Positions 32,523 to 41,995 of a stretch of DNA of 64,000 bases are shown here, one piece after another (the first letter of the stretch is position 1; every line of letters begins with the position of its first letter). The stretch comes from Nesterenkonia sandarakina. GTDB taxonomy: Bacteria; Actinomycetota; Actinomycetes; Actinomycetales; Micrococcaceae. The DNA lies in the NCBI RefSeq assembly GCF_003003175.1, contig NZ_PVTY01000009.1, positions 108,529-172,528 on the forward strand, in the 5' to 3' direction. The notes under the pieces were generated by a model. That model searched no databases. It saw only the letters and a list, made by a program, of their open reading frames with translations, and was not told the DNA's origin. The translations under genes and the position numbers were made by a program.

Positions 32523-33554
32523 ATGCCCAACACCGCCTCGCGCCCGCTATCCCTGCTTGACCTCGCGTTCGTCCGTCCGCCGGAGACCGTCGCCGACGGC
32601 ATCGCCCGCAGCGTCCGGCTTGCCCAGACCGCTGACAAGCTGGGCTACACGCGCATCTGGTTCGCCGAGCACCACAACATGCCCAACATCGCCTCCAGCG
32701 CGACGGCCCTGCTGATCCAGCACGTGGCCGCCGCCACCGAGAACGTGCGGGTCGGCTCCGGGGGCATCATGCTTCCCAACCATGCCCCGCTGATCATCGC
32801 CGAGCAGTTCGGCACCCTGGCGACGCTCTACCCCGGGCGGATCGACCTGGGCCTGGGCCGTGCACCCGGCACCGATGGACCCACCATGCGCGCCCTGCGC
32901 CGCGACGGCACCGAGGCCGACCGCTTCCAGGCCGATGTGATGGAGCTCAGCGGCTACCTCACCGGGTACAGCCGCATCCCCGGGGTCAACGCCTATCCGG
33001 GGTGGGGCACCAACGTCCCGCTCTACATCCTCGGGTCCTCGCTCTTCGGCGCCCAGCTCGCCGCCCAGCTGGGTCTCCCCTACGCGTTCGCCTCGCACTT
33101 CGCCCCGCAGATGCTCAACCAGGCGGCGCACATCTACCGCGAGCATTTCGATGCGACCAACTCGCTGCTGGGCCCGGACGCGCAGCCGCACTTCATCGCC
33201 GCGGCCAATGTCATCGCCCACGACGACGCGGAGACCGCGCAGGCGCAGAAGACCCTCGCGGAGAACGCCTGGATCAAGAACCACCTGGGCCGCAACCGTC
33301 AGATCACCGACGACGATGTGGTGATGCTCCGCGATCACCCCGCCGGACAGCAGGTGCTCAGCATGCTCTCCCGCGCCGCCGTCGGCACCCAGGAGCAGGT
33401 CGTCGCCTGGCTCGATGCCTTCGCCGAGGAGGTCCAGGCCGACGAACTGATGCTGGTGAACCTCGCGCCCGAGGAAGCCGTGCAGCACCGCACCCTGGAG
33501 CTGCTTGCGCCCAGCATGGCCGCAGCCCAGGACTCCCCCTCCCAGGTCGCCTGA
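32523..33554 (+). CDS. LLM-class (luciferase-like) flavin-dependent oxidoreductase
   Basis: This 343-residue luciferase-like monooxygenase has [11 protein letters not shown] at the N-terminus, then [44 protein letters not shown] and [16 protein letters not shown]. These are hallmarks of the MsnO8/YhbW-like subgroup. It uses reduced FMN supplied by a separate reductase and oxygen to oxidise an unknown substrate. The start at ATG 32523 agrees with family length; only a weak AGG precedes it. The DJ-1-like gene follows after 53 bases and may be co-transcribed. Confidence 0.88.
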   Translation: MPNTASRPLSLLDLAFVRPPETVADGIARSVRLAQTADKLGYTRIWFAEHHNMPNIASSATALLIQHVAAATENVRVGSGGIMLPNHAPLIIAEQFGTLATLYPGRIDLGLGRAPGTDGPTMRALRRDGTEADRFQADVMELSGYLTGYSRIPGVNAYPGWGTNVPLYILGSSLFGAQLAAQLGLPYAFASHFAPQMLNQAAHIYREHFDATNSLLGPDAQPHFIAAANVIAHDDAETAQAQKTLAENAWIKNHLGRNRQITDDDVVMLRDHPAGQQVLSMLSRAAVGTQEQVVAWLDAFAEEVQADELMLVNLAPEEAVQHRTLELLAPSMAAAQDSPSQVA

Positions 33555-33607
33555 GCACTCAGCCTGCGACACCCCACCCCAAGACCATCCACATCAAGGA
33601 GATCCCC

Positions 33608-34288
33608 ATGAAGGTCCTGATCGTTCTCACCTCCCACGACGAGCTCGGCGACACCGGCAGGAAGACCGGGTTCTGGCTCGAGGAGCTCGCCGCCCCGTAC
33701 TACCGCTTCAAGGAGGCCGGCTACGAGATCACCCTGGCCTCCCCCAAGGGTGGCCAGCCGCCGCTGGACCCGGCCAGCAACGAGCCCGACTTCAAGACCG
33801 ATGACACCCGCCGGTTTGAGGACGACGCCGAGGCCACGGCCGCGCTGGCCGAGACCCTCCGCCTGGACTCCGTCTCCGAGGCCGACTATGACACCGTCTT
33901 CTACCCCGGCGGCCATGGTCCGCTCTGGGATCTCGCCGAGGACCCAGCCTCAATCCGCCTGATCGAGTCCACGATGCGCGCCGGGAAGCCCCTCGCCCTG
34001 GTCTGCCACGCCCCCGGGGTGCTGCGCCGCACCACCAATGAGGACGGCACTCCGCTGGTGCAGGGCAGAAAGGTCACCGGCTTCACCAACACCGAAGAGG
34101 CCGCGGTCGGTCTGGTCGACGTCGTGCCGTTCCTCGTCGAGGACGAGCTGACCAAGCTCGGCGGCGACTACTCCAAGAGCGACGACTGGAGCTCCTACGT
34201 CGTTCAGGACGGTCTGCTGATCACCGGGCAGAACCCGCAGTCCTCTGCGGAGACCGCCGAGGCGCTGATCGCCAAGCTCGCAGCCTGA
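33608..34288 (+). CDS. DJ-1/PfpI-family protein, Hsp31-like
   Basis: This 226-residue class I glutamine-amidotransferase-fold protein has nucleophile Cys133 in LVCHAPGVL, preceded by FYPGGHGPLWDL, and an N-terminal KTGFWLEELAAPYY with the acidic residue of the active site. This pattern matches the Hsp31/YhbO-like branch whose members act as glyoxalase III or stress chaperones. AAGGAG lies six bases before the ATG. It follows the LLM gene in the same orientation and ends just before a 52-bp perfect palindrome. Confidence 0.88.
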   Translation: MKVLIVLTSHDELGDTGRKTGFWLEELAAPYYRFKEAGYEITLASPKGGQPPLDPASNEPDFKTDDTRRFEDDAEATAALAETLRLDSVSEADYDTVFYPGGHGPLWDLAEDPASIRLIESTMRAGKPLALVCHAPGVLRRTTNEDGTPLVQGRKVTGFTNTEEAAVGLVDVVPFLVEDELTKLGGDYSKSDDWSSYVVQDGLLITGQNPQSSAETAEALIAKLAA

Positions 34289-34298
34289 TCCGCTGAAT

Positions 34299-34350
34299 CA
34301 CTCGTGCGCCCACCGATTCGTCCATGGACGAATCGGTGGGCGCACGAGTG
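34299..34350. terminator. Perfect 52-bp palindrome, bidirectional terminator
   Basis: Two 26-base arms pair perfectly around CCATGG with no unpaired loop beyond what the fold needs. It lies 10 bases after the DJ-1-like gene and 14 bases after the convergent gene's stop, so it can end both transcripts. Confidence 0.85.
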
Positions 34351-34364
34351 TGTGCGGTGAGACC

Positions 34365-35294
34365 TCACGCGGGCCGGTTGACCGAGTCCCCGTCCCAGGT
34401 CAGGTCGGCGTTCGGGTGGATCACCAGGACCTCCAGGCCCGGTGTCCGCACAAGATCGCTGATCAGCGCCGCCGTCCCGGCGATCAGGGTGGAGTCGTAG
34501 TCGATCTCCGTGGCCAGCACCCAGGAGTGATCCTCGGGCCAGAAGATGCTCGGTGACGGCACCCAGTCGGCGTCGTCAGTCCATGGCGCGCGGGCAGGCC
34601 AGCGGGGATCAGCGAAGTCAGCCGCCCCGGCCTCGAAGAGGACGTAGCTCCGCCCGGTGTCCCCATGCAGGTCGAATCGGGGCCCAGCCGCGATGTCAGG
34701 GGCCAGCACCCCGGTGCCTGATTTCGGAGCTCGAGGCGCCAGACGCGGCAGGCTCATCTGGAGCGACCGCATCGCCAGGTAGCGCTTCGACCCGGCGGAA
34801 CTCACCAGGCCGCCCCACCCCTCCCAGATGGCCGCAATCCCAGCATGTGGTGTCGCGGTATGCCGGGCGAGCACCTGGGACGCCGCCGTCAGCGTGCTCG
34901 CATCAAGGGCTCCTTCCGATGGCTCGCCGTACCGCCAGCCGTCCTCGGAGACCGCTCCCACCTCCTCGCCGGAGACGTACCGGATGAGACGCGCATACTG
35001 CGCCTCCGCGTGCATGGTCGTGCCGAATGACGCGGCCGCCGCCGACCAGGTGCAGCGCTCAGTCTCGAGCAGGGCCCAGATGTCTGCGGCATCGTCGAAG
35101 CAGGTCGACGCCTCTATGGCGTGCCAGGACCTGGTCGCGCGCGGACGGTCACGCTCCACGGGGTGAAACACCCGGGCGTACATCTCGAAACCGCGAGGCA
35201 CCACCGAGAAGAGGCTGCTGAACGGCTCCGCCTCCATGGAGCGCAGCCATTCGCCTCGCCCCACATCCGGCACCCAGCTGAAGGCTCTGGTCAT
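34365..35294 (-). CDS. Conserved actinobacterial protein of unknown function
   Basis: This is a 309-residue soluble protein. Notable segments are FSSLFSVVPRGFEMYARVFHPVERDRP, a central TATPHAGIAAIWEGWGGL, and a C-terminal WPEDHSWVLATEIDYDSTLIAG. The combination of the MYARVFHP and DHSWVLATEIDYDSTL motifs recurs in actinobacterial hypothetical proteins; I know no function. No membrane or signal segments. ATG 35294 is supported by AGAAGGAG nine bases upstream. It is monocistronic. Confidence 0.7.
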   Translation of the reverse strand: MTRAFSWVPDVGRGEWLRSMEAEPFSSLFSVVPRGFEMYARVFHPVERDRPRATRSWHAIEASTCFDDAADIWALLETERCTWSAAAASFGTTMHAEAQYARLIRYVSGEEVGAVSEDGWRYGEPSEGALDASTLTAASQVLARHTATPHAGIAAIWEGWGGLVSSAGSKRYLAMRSLQMSLPRLAPRAPKSGTGVLAPDIAAGPRFDLHGDTGRSYVLFEAGAADFADPRWPARAPWTDDADWVPSPSIFWPEDHSWVLATEIDYDSTLIAGTAALISDLVRTPGLEVLVIHPNADLTWDGDSVNRPA

Positions 35295-35407
35295 GTGCCC
35301 ACTCTCCTTCTGCAGCCTCCCGACGGCTCGCATGATCTGCCCGATATTACCGTTGGGGCACCCGACTGACCGGGCGGTCGCCGCAGACCGTATGATCCAG
35401 ATCGCAG

Positions 35408-36364
35408 CTACTGGACGCGGCTCTGCGACTCAGCGGGGAATGAGACGCCCGTGAGTTCCTCCGACGTCGCCCAGATGCGCCGGGCCTGATCCAGGTCCTC
35501 CAACGGGGTGTAGAGCCGCTGCAGACCCGGCGCCCCCGCAAGGTGCTGGAACCCTGACGGCCCCCAGAACTGTCCGCCCTGAGCCTCCTTCGCGGTGGCC
35601 GCTGCCAGCGCCGGCAGCCCGGCACTCTCGACGGTGCCTGTCACCCCGAGCCGGGAAAGGATCCGGATGAGCCGTCGACCGCCAGTCGGCTGCGCCCGGC
35701 CAAGTTCCTCCCGTGCCGCGAGCAAGGATGTCGGGGCGACCCCCGGGTGGGAGATGTTGCTGCTGAGACCCCAGCCATGCGCCTGACTGCGCCGATCCAG
35801 CTCCAGCCCGAACAGTCCGAAGGCGATCTTCGACTGCTGGTACGCCTCCATTCCGCGATACGAGCGCTCCCAGTTCAGATCGCCCCAGTTGATAGACCCT
35901 CGGGCGGCTGCGACGCTCAACTGCGAGGTCACCCGGGCACCCCCGGCGCGCAGAAGGGGGAACAGATGCGCGGTCAGTGCGAAGTGTCCGAGGTGATTGG
36001 TGCCGAACTGCAGCTCGAACCCGTCCGACGTCGTTCTCCGATCCGGCGGGGTCATGACCCCGGCGTTGTTGATCAGGATGTGGATGGGCTTCCCGGCCTG
36101 CTGCATGGTGCGGCCAAACGCGGCGATCGAGTCGAGAGATGACAGATCCATCTCCCCGAGCTCGACCCGTGCTCCGGGGCTGCGCTGCAGGATCGATGAG
36201 ACCGCAGCCTGGCCCTTGCTGCGATTGCGCACCGGCAGGGTGAGGTCCGCACCTGCCTCGGCGAGACGCGCTGCCATCTGAAGACCCATGCCGTCGCTGC
36301 CTCCGGTGACGACCGCTCGGCGACCCGAGAGATCCGGGACTGAGATGTTGGACTTCTGCTTCAT
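35408..36364 (-). CDS. Short-chain dehydrogenase/reductase (retinol-dehydrogenase-like)
   Basis: This 318-residue SDR has TGGSDGMG at 20-27 for NAD(P), NNAGVM at 99-104, a catalytic serine near 150 and Y175xxxK179. The long C-terminal part is like RDH/protochlorophyllide-reductase-type SDRs. The substrate is unknown. ATG 36364 has AAGGAG six bases upstream. It is divergent from the XRE regulator at 36544, with a shared 179-base promoter region; this layout suggests the regulator controls it. Confidence 0.87.
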   Translation of the reverse strand: MKQKSNISVPDLSGRRAVVTGGSDGMGLQMAARLAEAGADLTLPVRNRSKGQAAVSSILQRSPGARVELGEMDLSSLDSIAAFGRTMQQAGKPIHILINNAGVMTPPDRRTTSDGFELQFGTNHLGHFALTAHLFPLLRAGGARVTSQLSVAAARGSINWGDLNWERSYRGMEAYQQSKIAFGLFGLELDRRSQAHGWGLSSNISHPGVAPTSLLAAREELGRAQPTGGRRLIRILSRLGVTGTVESAGLPALAAATAKEAQGGQFWGPSGFQHLAGAPGLQRLYTPLEDLDQARRIWATSEELTGVSFPAESQSRVQ

Positions 36365-36543
36365 GATTCGCTCCTTGTGTGAGGTGGTGACACCCACTGT
36401 GCCGAGAATTGCGCAGACGAGGCAGTACCGGCACATCCTGGGACTCGCAGTCCCTGGTTCGCCGGCGAGGGGGACGGTCAGTCCCTGGTGGCGGGCCTCG
36501 CGTACCGGTAAAACTTGAGGGACACCAGACGAAGGAGACACCA

Positions 36544-37380
36544 ATGACCACGGATCGCGCCGGCTTGGCGCAGTTTCTCCGACGCCGCCGCGAGCTGCTG
36601 CAGCCCGAGGACGTCGGGCTCCCCCGCGGCGAACGACGACGCACCGGGGGGCTGCGGCGAGAAGAGGTGGCAGTCCTGTGCCACATGTCCACCGACTATT
36701 ACACCCGGCGGGAGCAGCAGCGCGGCACACAGCCTTCCGAGCAGATGCTGGCCTCCATCGCCCAGAGGCTTCACCTCTCCCTCGATGAACGCGATCACCT
36801 GTTCCGACTCGACGGACGCAACGCTCCGAGCCGGGGGCCTGAGAGCGCGCACATCAGTCCAGGTCTGCTGCGGATCCTGGATCGCCTCCACGACACCCCG
36901 GCCGAGATCGTCACCGAGCTCGGACAGACGCTGAAACAGACGCCGCTCGGTGTCGCCCTGAGCGGGAACCTGACCTCATTCACCGGTCCCGAGCGGAGCA
37001 TCGGCTATCGCTGGTTCACCCGGCCGGGGGCGCGGGATTTCTACCGCAAGGAGGATCACCCGTTCCTGACAAGGATGTGGGTGTCTCACCTGCGTCAGGT
37101 CACCACCCTGCGCGGTCCCCGATCAGAAGCGGCACACCTGGTCGAGCTGCTCAAGGACAATCCGGAGTTCCAGGAGGCATGGAACAACCACGAAGTCGGA
37201 ATCCAGCCCCGCGACGTCAAGCACTTCGTCCACCCCCAGGTGGGAGCACTGGAGCTGAACTGCCAGACGCTCCTGGATCGCAACCAGCTCCATCTGCTGC
37301 TGGTCTACACCGCATCTCCAGGCTCCGAGAGCTACGAGAAGCTGCAGCTGCTCTCCGTCATCGGTGCGGTGCACACCTAG
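36544..37380 (+). CDS. XRE-family regulator with MmyB-like ligand-binding domain
   Basis: This is a 278-residue protein. The N-terminal helix-turn-helix (LAQFLRRRRELLQPEDVGL, RRRTGGLRREEVAVL, MSTDYYTRREQQRG) is followed by the MmyB-like PAS-type domain (GYRWFTRPGARDFY, WVSHLRQVTTLRG, HFVHPQVGALEL). Proteins with this layout are common in actinobacteria and often sit divergent to an SDR or another oxidoreductase, as here. MmyB-type domains have been shown to bind fatty-acid-like ligands in one structure. ATG 36544 has GAAGGAG upstream. Confidence 0.88.
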   Translation: MTTDRAGLAQFLRRRRELLQPEDVGLPRGERRRTGGLRREEVAVLCHMSTDYYTRREQQRGTQPSEQMLASIAQRLHLSLDERDHLFRLDGRNAPSRGPESAHISPGLLRILDRLHDTPAEIVTELGQTLKQTPLGVALSGNLTSFTGPERSIGYRWFTRPGARDFYRKEDHPFLTRMWVSHLRQVTTLRGPRSEAAHLVELLKDNPEFQEAWNNHEVGIQPRDVKHFVHPQVGALELNCQTLLDRNQLHLLLVYTASPGSESYEKLQLLSVIGAVHT

Positions 37381-37398
37381 GTCCTCCCGTCGACCTGC

Positions 37399-40300
37399 CT
37401 AGACCTGGTCGTAGAACAGCCGCTCGTAGACCTGCCGGCAGCGGCGGGTGGTGCGCAGATAGTGGTCCTCGAACTCCGCGCTGCCCCCGGAGGGGAACCC
37501 GCACCAGCGGGCGACGGCGTCGAGGTCGCGGCGGGCCGAGGGCAGCACGTCGGCGGTCTTGCCGCTCCACACGGTGGTCGCTGAGCGGACCCGGGTGCAC
37601 AGCTTCCAGGCCTCGGCGAGCTGTTCGGCGTCGAGCGGGCTGATCAGCTCCTCATCGACCATCGCGTCCAGTGCGACCAGCGTGGAGCTGGTGCGCAGCC
37701 GCGGCATGGCGTGGGCGTGCTGCAGCTGGAAGAGCTGGACCAGCCACTCGACGTCGCTGAGACCACCGCGGCCGAGCTTCACGTGCCGGGACGGATCGGC
37801 CCCGCGGGGCAGCCGCTCCGACTCCACCCGTGCCTTGATCCGGCGGATCTCGCGGATCTGCGAGGAACTCGGCGGAGGTCCGTATCGCACGGAGTCGGCG
37901 AGCTCCATGAATCCGTCGAGGAGATCATCGTCGCCGCCGATCGGCCGGGCGCGCAGCAGCGCCTGACGCTCCCAGACGTCCATCCAGCGCCGGTAGTACT
38001 CGGTGTAGGACTCCAGGGACCGCGAGAGCGGACCCTGCTTGCCCTCGGGGCGCAGGTCGGCGTCGAGCTTGAGCGGGAACTCCCCGCGGATGGCCGGCTT
38101 CAACGGCTTGGAGAGCTGGGCGCTGACCCGCATCGCGAGCTTCTGCGCCTGGGCGTCGGCGAGTTTCGCGTCCCCGCCCTCGGCGACGTCGTGGACGAAC
38201 ATCGCGTCCATGTCCGAGCCGTAGCCGATCTCGCGTCCGCCCTGGCGGCCCATCGCGATCACCGCGAGGTCAGCATGCCGACCCTCGGCCTGCCAGACCT
38301 CCGACTCAGCGACCCGCATGGCGCCCAGGGTCGCGGCCCGGTCCACGTCGGAGAGCGCGGTGCCGACCTCGGAGAGCTCCAGCAGCCCGACGGCGTCGCC
38401 GATCGCGACCCGCAGGGTCTCACGCTGGCGGACCAGGCGGGTCAGCCGCATCGCGGCCTCGAGGTCCCCCTTGTGGCGGGTGATCTTGTTGCTGATCTCC
38501 TTCCACAGCGCGTCGAAGCTGCGCGGGGCCAGGGCGGCGTTGTCGCCGAGCCATTTGGTGGACTCCGGGGAGTGTTCGAGCATGTCGGAGATGAATCGGG
38601 AGCCCGAGAGCACCAGACACAGCCGTTCGGCGGCCACGGAGGAGTCGCGCAGCATGGTCAGATACCAGGGGCTCTGCCCCAGGGACTCGCTGAGCCGTCG
38701 GAAGGCCAGCAGACCGCCGTCGGGGTCCACGCCCTCGCCGAACCAGCCCAGCATCATCGGCAGGATCCGGCGCTGCAGCTTCGCCCGGCGGGACACCCCG
38801 GAGGTCAGCGTCGAGATGTGCCGCATCGCGCCGGCCGGATCGTGGTAGCCCAGCGCGGCCAGTCGGTCCTGGGCCGCCTTGGCGGTGAGCCGGACCTCTT
38901 CATCGGAGAGCACCGCGGTGGTCGAGAGCAGCGGCCGGTAGAAGATCCGTTCGTGGAAGCTGGCGACCTCCCGGGCGATCTCGCGCCACTGGTGGAGCAC
39001 CTCATCCCCGGCGGGACGACGACGTCGGTTCGGCGGCTGCACGGCGTGGGCCAGCGCGCGCACCTCGTCGGGCTTGACCGGCATCAGGTGGGTCCGGCGC
39101 ATGTTGCTCATCTGGATCCGGTGCTCGTAGAGGCGCAGCATCCGGTAGCAGCGCGACATCGCGTCGCGGTCGGAGCGGGCCACGTACTCCCCCGCCTCGA
39201 GCATCTCGATGGCGGTCAGCGAGTCCCGCACGCGCAGGGACTCATCGACCCGGCCGTGGACCAGCTGAAGCAGCTGGACGGTGAACTCGATGTCGCGCAG
39301 CCCTCCGCGGCCGAGCTTGATCTCACGGTCCACCTCGTCGGCGGGGATGTTGTCGAAGACCCGTCGGCGCATCCGCTGGACGTTCTCCACGAAGTTCTCC
39401 TGGGCCGAGGAGGTCCACACCTGCGGCCAGATCGCCTCGATGTAGTCCTGGCCCAGGCTGCGGCTGCCGGCGATGGGCCGAGCTTTGAGCAGCGCCTGGA
39501 ACTCCCAGCCGTGGGCCCAGCGCTTGTAGTACTCCAGGTGGGATTCCAGGGTGCGGGAGAGGTCGCCCTCGCGCCCCTCGGGGCGCAGGTTCGCGTCGAC
39601 CTCCCAGAGGCCGGGCTCGGGGCCGGTGCCGTTGATGACCTTGGAGATGCCAGAGGCCATGGCCACCGCGGTGTTGCGCGCGGCGGCGGAGTCGATGTCT
39701 GCGGAGGCGCGGTGGACGAAGATGACGTCCACATCCGAGATGTAGTTCAGCTCGCGGGCGCCGCATTTGCCCATCCCGATCACGGCGAGCTCGACGGTCT
39801 CGGCGGTGCGCCCGTTGCGGTGGGTCAGCTCGGCCCGGCTGACCGCCAGTGCGGCGTCGATGGCGGCGGCGGCGAGGTCGGAGAGCTGGCGCGAGACCAG
39901 CGGCTGATAGGCCGCAGGGTCGCCCGCACTGAGGTCACGCAGCGCCAGCGAGGTCAGCTCTCGCCGGTAGGCCCGGCGCAGCGCGACGCCGGCGGCTTTG
40001 GCGGTGAACTCCTCGTCCAGCGCGGCGGTGGGCACATCGGCCGAGGCGTCGGCGTGCACGGCGTCCATCAGCCGGGAGCGCAGGACCTCGGGTTCGGTGA
40101 CCTCCGGGACGGCGATGGCAGCGGCGTCGTCGGGGGCGTGGTTGTGCTGCTGCTGATCCCGGTCTGCCTCCAGGGTGTCGGCGATGCTGAAGAGCAGGTC
40201 ACAGTTCTCCGAACGGCGGACCAGGAACTCACCCAGCGCCTGGGAGGCGCCGAGCAGCCGGACCAGCGGGACCGCGCGCAGGTAGACCCCGTCGGTGACC

Positions 40301-40515
40301 ACTTCGAAGAGGTCGCAGACGTCCCGGGCGCGCTCCACCAGCCGGATCAGCAGCAGCAGCGCCTGATCCGGGTTCGGCGCATAGTGCAGGGTCTTGAGCA
40401 GCACATTCGGGTCCAGCCCGGCGAGATGCTCGTCGGCGAGGAACCCGGAGGCGCGCTCCAGCTCCTGGAAGCCGGCAGCGATGAGCTCCCGGCGGGTCAG
40501 CGCAGAGTCAGCCAC
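37399..40515 (-). CDS. glnE: Bifunctional glutamine-synthetase adenylyltransferase/adenylyl-removing enzyme
   Basis: This 1038-residue enzyme has two nucleotidyltransferase domains, each with a helical domain. The first has GMGKCGARELNYISDVDVIFVH, the second AMGRQGGREIGYGSDMDAMFVH. Both carry the metal-binding DxD, and each is followed by an LRPEG..G.LSR-like motif. It adds AMP to, or removes it from, the conserved Tyr of GlnA1 (Tyr402 here). GTG 40515 starts 2 bases after the glnA2 stop, so the two are coupled. It converges with the XRE regulator gene. Confidence 0.95.
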   Translation of the reverse strand: MADSALTRRELIAAGFQELERASGFLADEHLAGLDPNVLLKTLHYAPNPDQALLLLIRLVERARDVCDLFEVVTDGVYLRAVPLVRLLGASQALGEFLVRRSENCDLLFSIADTLEADRDQQQHNHAPDDAAAIAVPEVTEPEVLRSRLMDAVHADASADVPTAALDEEFTAKAAGVALRRAYRRELTSLALRDLSAGDPAAYQPLVSRQLSDLAAAAIDAALAVSRAELTHRNGRTAETVELAVIGMGKCGARELNYISDVDVIFVHRASADIDSAAARNTAVAMASGISKVINGTGPEPGLWEVDANLRPEGREGDLSRTLESHLEYYKRWAHGWEFQALLKARPIAGSRSLGQDYIEAIWPQVWTSSAQENFVENVQRMRRRVFDNIPADEVDREIKLGRGGLRDIEFTVQLLQLVHGRVDESLRVRDSLTAIEMLEAGEYVARSDRDAMSRCYRMLRLYEHRIQMSNMRRTHLMPVKPDEVRALAHAVQPPNRRRRPAGDEVLHQWREIAREVASFHERIFYRPLLSTTAVLSDEEVRLTAKAAQDRLAALGYHDPAGAMRHISTLTSGVSRRAKLQRRILPMMLGWFGEGVDPDGGLLAFRRLSESLGQSPWYLTMLRDSSVAAERLCLVLSGSRFISDMLEHSPESTKWLGDNAALAPRSFDALWKEISNKITRHKGDLEAAMRLTRLVRQRETLRVAIGDAVGLLELSEVGTALSDVDRAATLGAMRVAESEVWQAEGRHADLAVIAMGRQGGREIGYGSDMDAMFVHDVAEGGDAKLADAQAQKLAMRVSAQLSKPLKPAIRGEFPLKLDADLRPEGKQGPLSRSLESYTEYYRRWMDVWERQALLRARPIGGDDDLLDGFMELADSVRYGPPPSSSQIREIRRIKARVESERLPRGADPSRHVKLGRGGLSDVEWLVQLFQLQHAHAMPRLRTSSTLVALDAMVDEELISPLDAEQLAEAWKLCTRVRSATTVWSGKTADVLPSARRDLDAVARWCGFPSGGSAEFEDHYLRTTRRCRQVYERLFYDQV

Positions 40516-40517
40516 GA

Positions 40518-41858
40518 TCAGATCAGGCCGAGGTACCGTTTGATCTCGAAGGGCGAAACGTTCACCCGGTACTCGTCCCATTCCTGCTGCTTGTTCCGGA
40601 GGAAGTTCTCCAGGACCTGCTCGCCGAGGATCTCAGCCATCAGCTCGGAGTCTTCCATCTGGCGCAGCGCCTCGTGCAGCGTGCCCGGCAGCGGCTTGAT
40701 GCCCAGCGCCTTGCGCTCGGAGGTGGTCAGCGACCAGACATCCTCGCCCACCGGATCCATCAGCTCGTAGCCCTCGCGGATGCCCTTGAGCCCGGCGCCG
40801 AGCACGGCGGCATAGGCCAGGTACGGGTTCGCGCCGGAGTCGATGCCGCGGAACTCCACGCGTGCAGAGCCGCCCTTGGTGGGCTTGTACAGCGGCACCC
40901 GGACCAGCGCGGACCGGTTGTTGTGGCCCCAGGAGACGTGTGAGGGCGCTTCTCCCCCGCCCCACAGACGCTTATAGGAGTTCACGAACTGGTTGGTCAC
41001 CGCGGTGAACTCCGGCGCGTGGCGCAGCACGCCGGCGATGAACTGCCGAGCGGTGGTCGAGAGGTTGTACTCGGTGTTCGGGGCGAAGAACGCGTTGGTG
41101 TCACCCTCGAAGAGCCCGAAATGGGTGTGCATGCCGGAGCCCGGGTGCTGCGAGAACGGCTTGGGCATGAAGCTGGCGTACTTGCCCTGCATGATCGCGA
41201 CCTCTTTGATCACGGTGCGGAAGGTCATGATGTTGTCCGCAGTGGTCAGCGCATCGGCGTAGCGCAGGTCGATCTCATTCTGACCCGGGCCAGCCTCGTG
41301 GTGGCTGAACTCCACTGAGATGCCCACGGCTTCGAGCATGTTCACCGTGTGGCGGCGGAAGTCCTGGCTGACGCTGCCGGTGACGTGGTCGAAGTAGCCG
41401 GCCTGATCCACCGGAACGGGCTCGCCGTCGGAGTTGAGGTCCTGGGACTCGAGCACGTAGAACTCGACCTCGGGGTGGGTGTAGCAGGTGAAGCCCATCT
41501 CCCCGGCGACGTCGAGCTGGCGGCGCAGCACGTTGCGCGGGTCCCCGGCAGCGGGTTCCTGGTCCGGGGTGAGGATGTCGCAGAACATCCGGGAGGTCGG
41601 CTCTTCCTCACCGCGCCAGGGGAGGATCTGGAAGGACGAGGGGTCCGGGCGCAGCAGCATGTCGGATTCGAAGACGCGGGAGAGGCCCTCGATCGAGGAT
41701 CCGTCGAAGCCCAGGCCCTCGTTGAAGACGCCTTCAACCTCGGCCGGAGCCAGTGCCACAGACTTCAGCGAGCCCACCACGTCGGTGAACCAGAGGCGCA
41801 CGAAGCGGACGTCGCGCTCCTCGATGGTGCGCAGTACGAATTCCTGCTGTCGATCCAT
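40518..41858 (-). CDS. glnA2: Glutamine synthetase, type I (GlnA2), not adenylylated
   Basis: This 446-residue GSI has FDGSSIEGLSRVFESDM, THPEVEFYVLE, GSGMHTHFGLF and NNRSALVRVPLY. At the adenylylation position it has DVWSLTTSE with no tyrosine, so GlnE should not modify it. GlnA2 enzymes of actinobacteria are non-essential and in some species work in polyamine use or glutamine-derived polymer synthesis. AGGAGG lies nine bases before the ATG. A TAGAGT -10-like hexamer occurs about 50 bases upstream. It forms an operon with glnE. Confidence 0.95.
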   Translation of the reverse strand: MDRQQEFVLRTIEERDVRFVRLWFTDVVGSLKSVALAPAEVEGVFNEGLGFDGSSIEGLSRVFESDMLLRPDPSSFQILPWRGEEEPTSRMFCDILTPDQEPAAGDPRNVLRRQLDVAGEMGFTCYTHPEVEFYVLESQDLNSDGEPVPVDQAGYFDHVTGSVSQDFRRHTVNMLEAVGISVEFSHHEAGPGQNEIDLRYADALTTADNIMTFRTVIKEVAIMQGKYASFMPKPFSQHPGSGMHTHFGLFEGDTNAFFAPNTEYNLSTTARQFIAGVLRHAPEFTAVTNQFVNSYKRLWGGGEAPSHVSWGHNNRSALVRVPLYKPTKGGSARVEFRGIDSGANPYLAYAAVLGAGLKGIREGYELMDPVGEDVWSLTTSERKALGIKPLPGTLHEALRQMEDSELMAEILGEQVLENFLRNKQQEWDEYRVNVSPFEIKRYLGLI

Positions 41859-41995
41859 ACGTTGAAGCCTCCTGAAATGCAGTGGGTGTCGCCGGGACCA
41901 CTCTACCCAACTACTCCTGGGTGGACGGTGTGCAGCGCGTTTCGCCGATGCGGCCCGCTGACCGGGGGTCCCGCAGGATTGGGTAGCCTGATCCT

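Noticed and set aside
37711..40770. 1019-codon plus-strand open frame over glnE
   Set aside because: It is antisense to the fully conserved glnE; long antisense frames are expected in high-G+C DNA.
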